This document shows, piece by piece, positions 7,300 through 7,365 of a stretch of DNA of 7,365 nt; positions within the stretch are counted from its first letter, which is position 1, and every line of letters starts with the position of its first letter. The translations under genes were made by a program, and so were the position numbers. The notes beneath the pieces are model-generated. The model was given only the letters and a program-made list of their open reading frames with translations. It was not told the origin of the DNA and made no database searches. The stretch is from the NCBI GenBank assembly GCA_938004375.1, contig CALKWH010000234.1:1-7365 (forward strand). Direction: 5' to 3'. The stretch is from an uncultured Pseudomonadota bacterium. Its GTDB lineage: Bacteria > Myxococcota_A > Polyangia > HGW-17.

Positions 7300-7365
7300 C
7301 CCTCAGGTCAGGGGGACGCCGGCCCGGCATCGAGGACCCTCTTTCACTCGCTGCGTCAGACGGCC

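Larger units (their letters stand above)
7008..7365 (-). other. Non-coding upstream region of thiC
   Basis: These 358 bases hold no credible gene. The one long minus-strand open frame (7055-7330) would give a very Lys/Arg/Glu-rich peptide without the G/C third-position bias of every other gene here. The region contains three inverted repeats (7089-7104, 7163-7192, 7279-7299), a purine-rich stretch on the minus strand, and a weak promoter next to thiC. I searched by eye for the TPP riboswitch blocks (CUGAGA; CUGAUCUGGAUAAU; CAGCGUAGGGA) and did not find them. At the far edge, 21 minus-strand codons ending in TGA at 7303 could be the tail of an upstream gene, but they are too short to judge. 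Confidence 0.7.

Noticed and set aside
7255..7320. TPP riboswitch fragments (AAGATCAGAAGG and CCTGAGGG on the minus strand)
   Set aside because: They resemble parts of the consensus only loosely, and are in the wrong order, without the flanking conserved bases.
7055..7330. Small minus-strand frame for a Lys/Arg/Glu-rich 91-residue peptide
   Set aside because: It lacks the G/C third-position bias of its neighbours, has no ribosome site, and its charge comes from the purine tract.
7340..7365. CTGACGCAGCGA on the minus strand, as found in 16S rRNA
   Set aside because: Only 12 bases match; the following sequence departs from 16S, so it is taken as chance.

Overview
The window is GC-rich bacterial DNA whose genes use G or C at most third codon positions. 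It is probably the end of a metagenomic contig, because the first 51 bases are an Illumina library adapter rather than genome. Three features fit a Myxococcota/Bradymonadota-like (former Deltaproteobacteria) bacterium: a gluzincin metalloprotease with an IPT/TIG domain, a surface lipoprotein with an Asn-Asn-X linker, and a short ThiC. This assignment is an inference; there is no rRNA to test it.

Layout. Bases 1-51 are adapter. Bases 52-1763 (minus) are the 5' 570 codons of a secreted zinc-metalloprotease gene, cut off by the adapter. Bases 1823-2938 (minus) encode a lipoprotein with a chlorophyllase-like alpha/beta-hydrolase domain on a low-complexity, AT-rich (NNX)16 linker. Bases 2939-3098 form a divergent promoter region with an operator-like dyad. 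Bases 3099-4349 (plus) encode a protein with four S1 RNA-binding domains. It converges on a three-gene minus-strand cluster, thiC (5715-7007), an SDR oxidoreductase (4915-5718) and a four-helix TMEM229/CmpB-like membrane protein (4420-4905). A perfect 11-bp hairpin lies in the convergent gap. Bases 7008-7365 are the non-coding leader of thiC, with three hairpins and a long purine-rich (minus-strand) tract.

How the genes fit together. The lipoprotein esterase and the metalloprotease lie head-to-tail and both look exported, so they may serve extracellular scavenging of biomass. thiC and the SDR gene overlap by ATGA, and the membrane-protein gene follows after 9 bases, so the three are probably cotranscribed. 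Nothing in the SDR or the membrane protein points to thiamine synthesis. No CRISPR array, transposase, phage gene, tRNA or recognisable defence system is present. The most notable items are the plant-chlorophyllase-like lipoprotein, its AT-rich NNX tract, the thiC-SDR-TMEM229 linkage, and a thiC leader in which I could not find the TPP riboswitch consensus.
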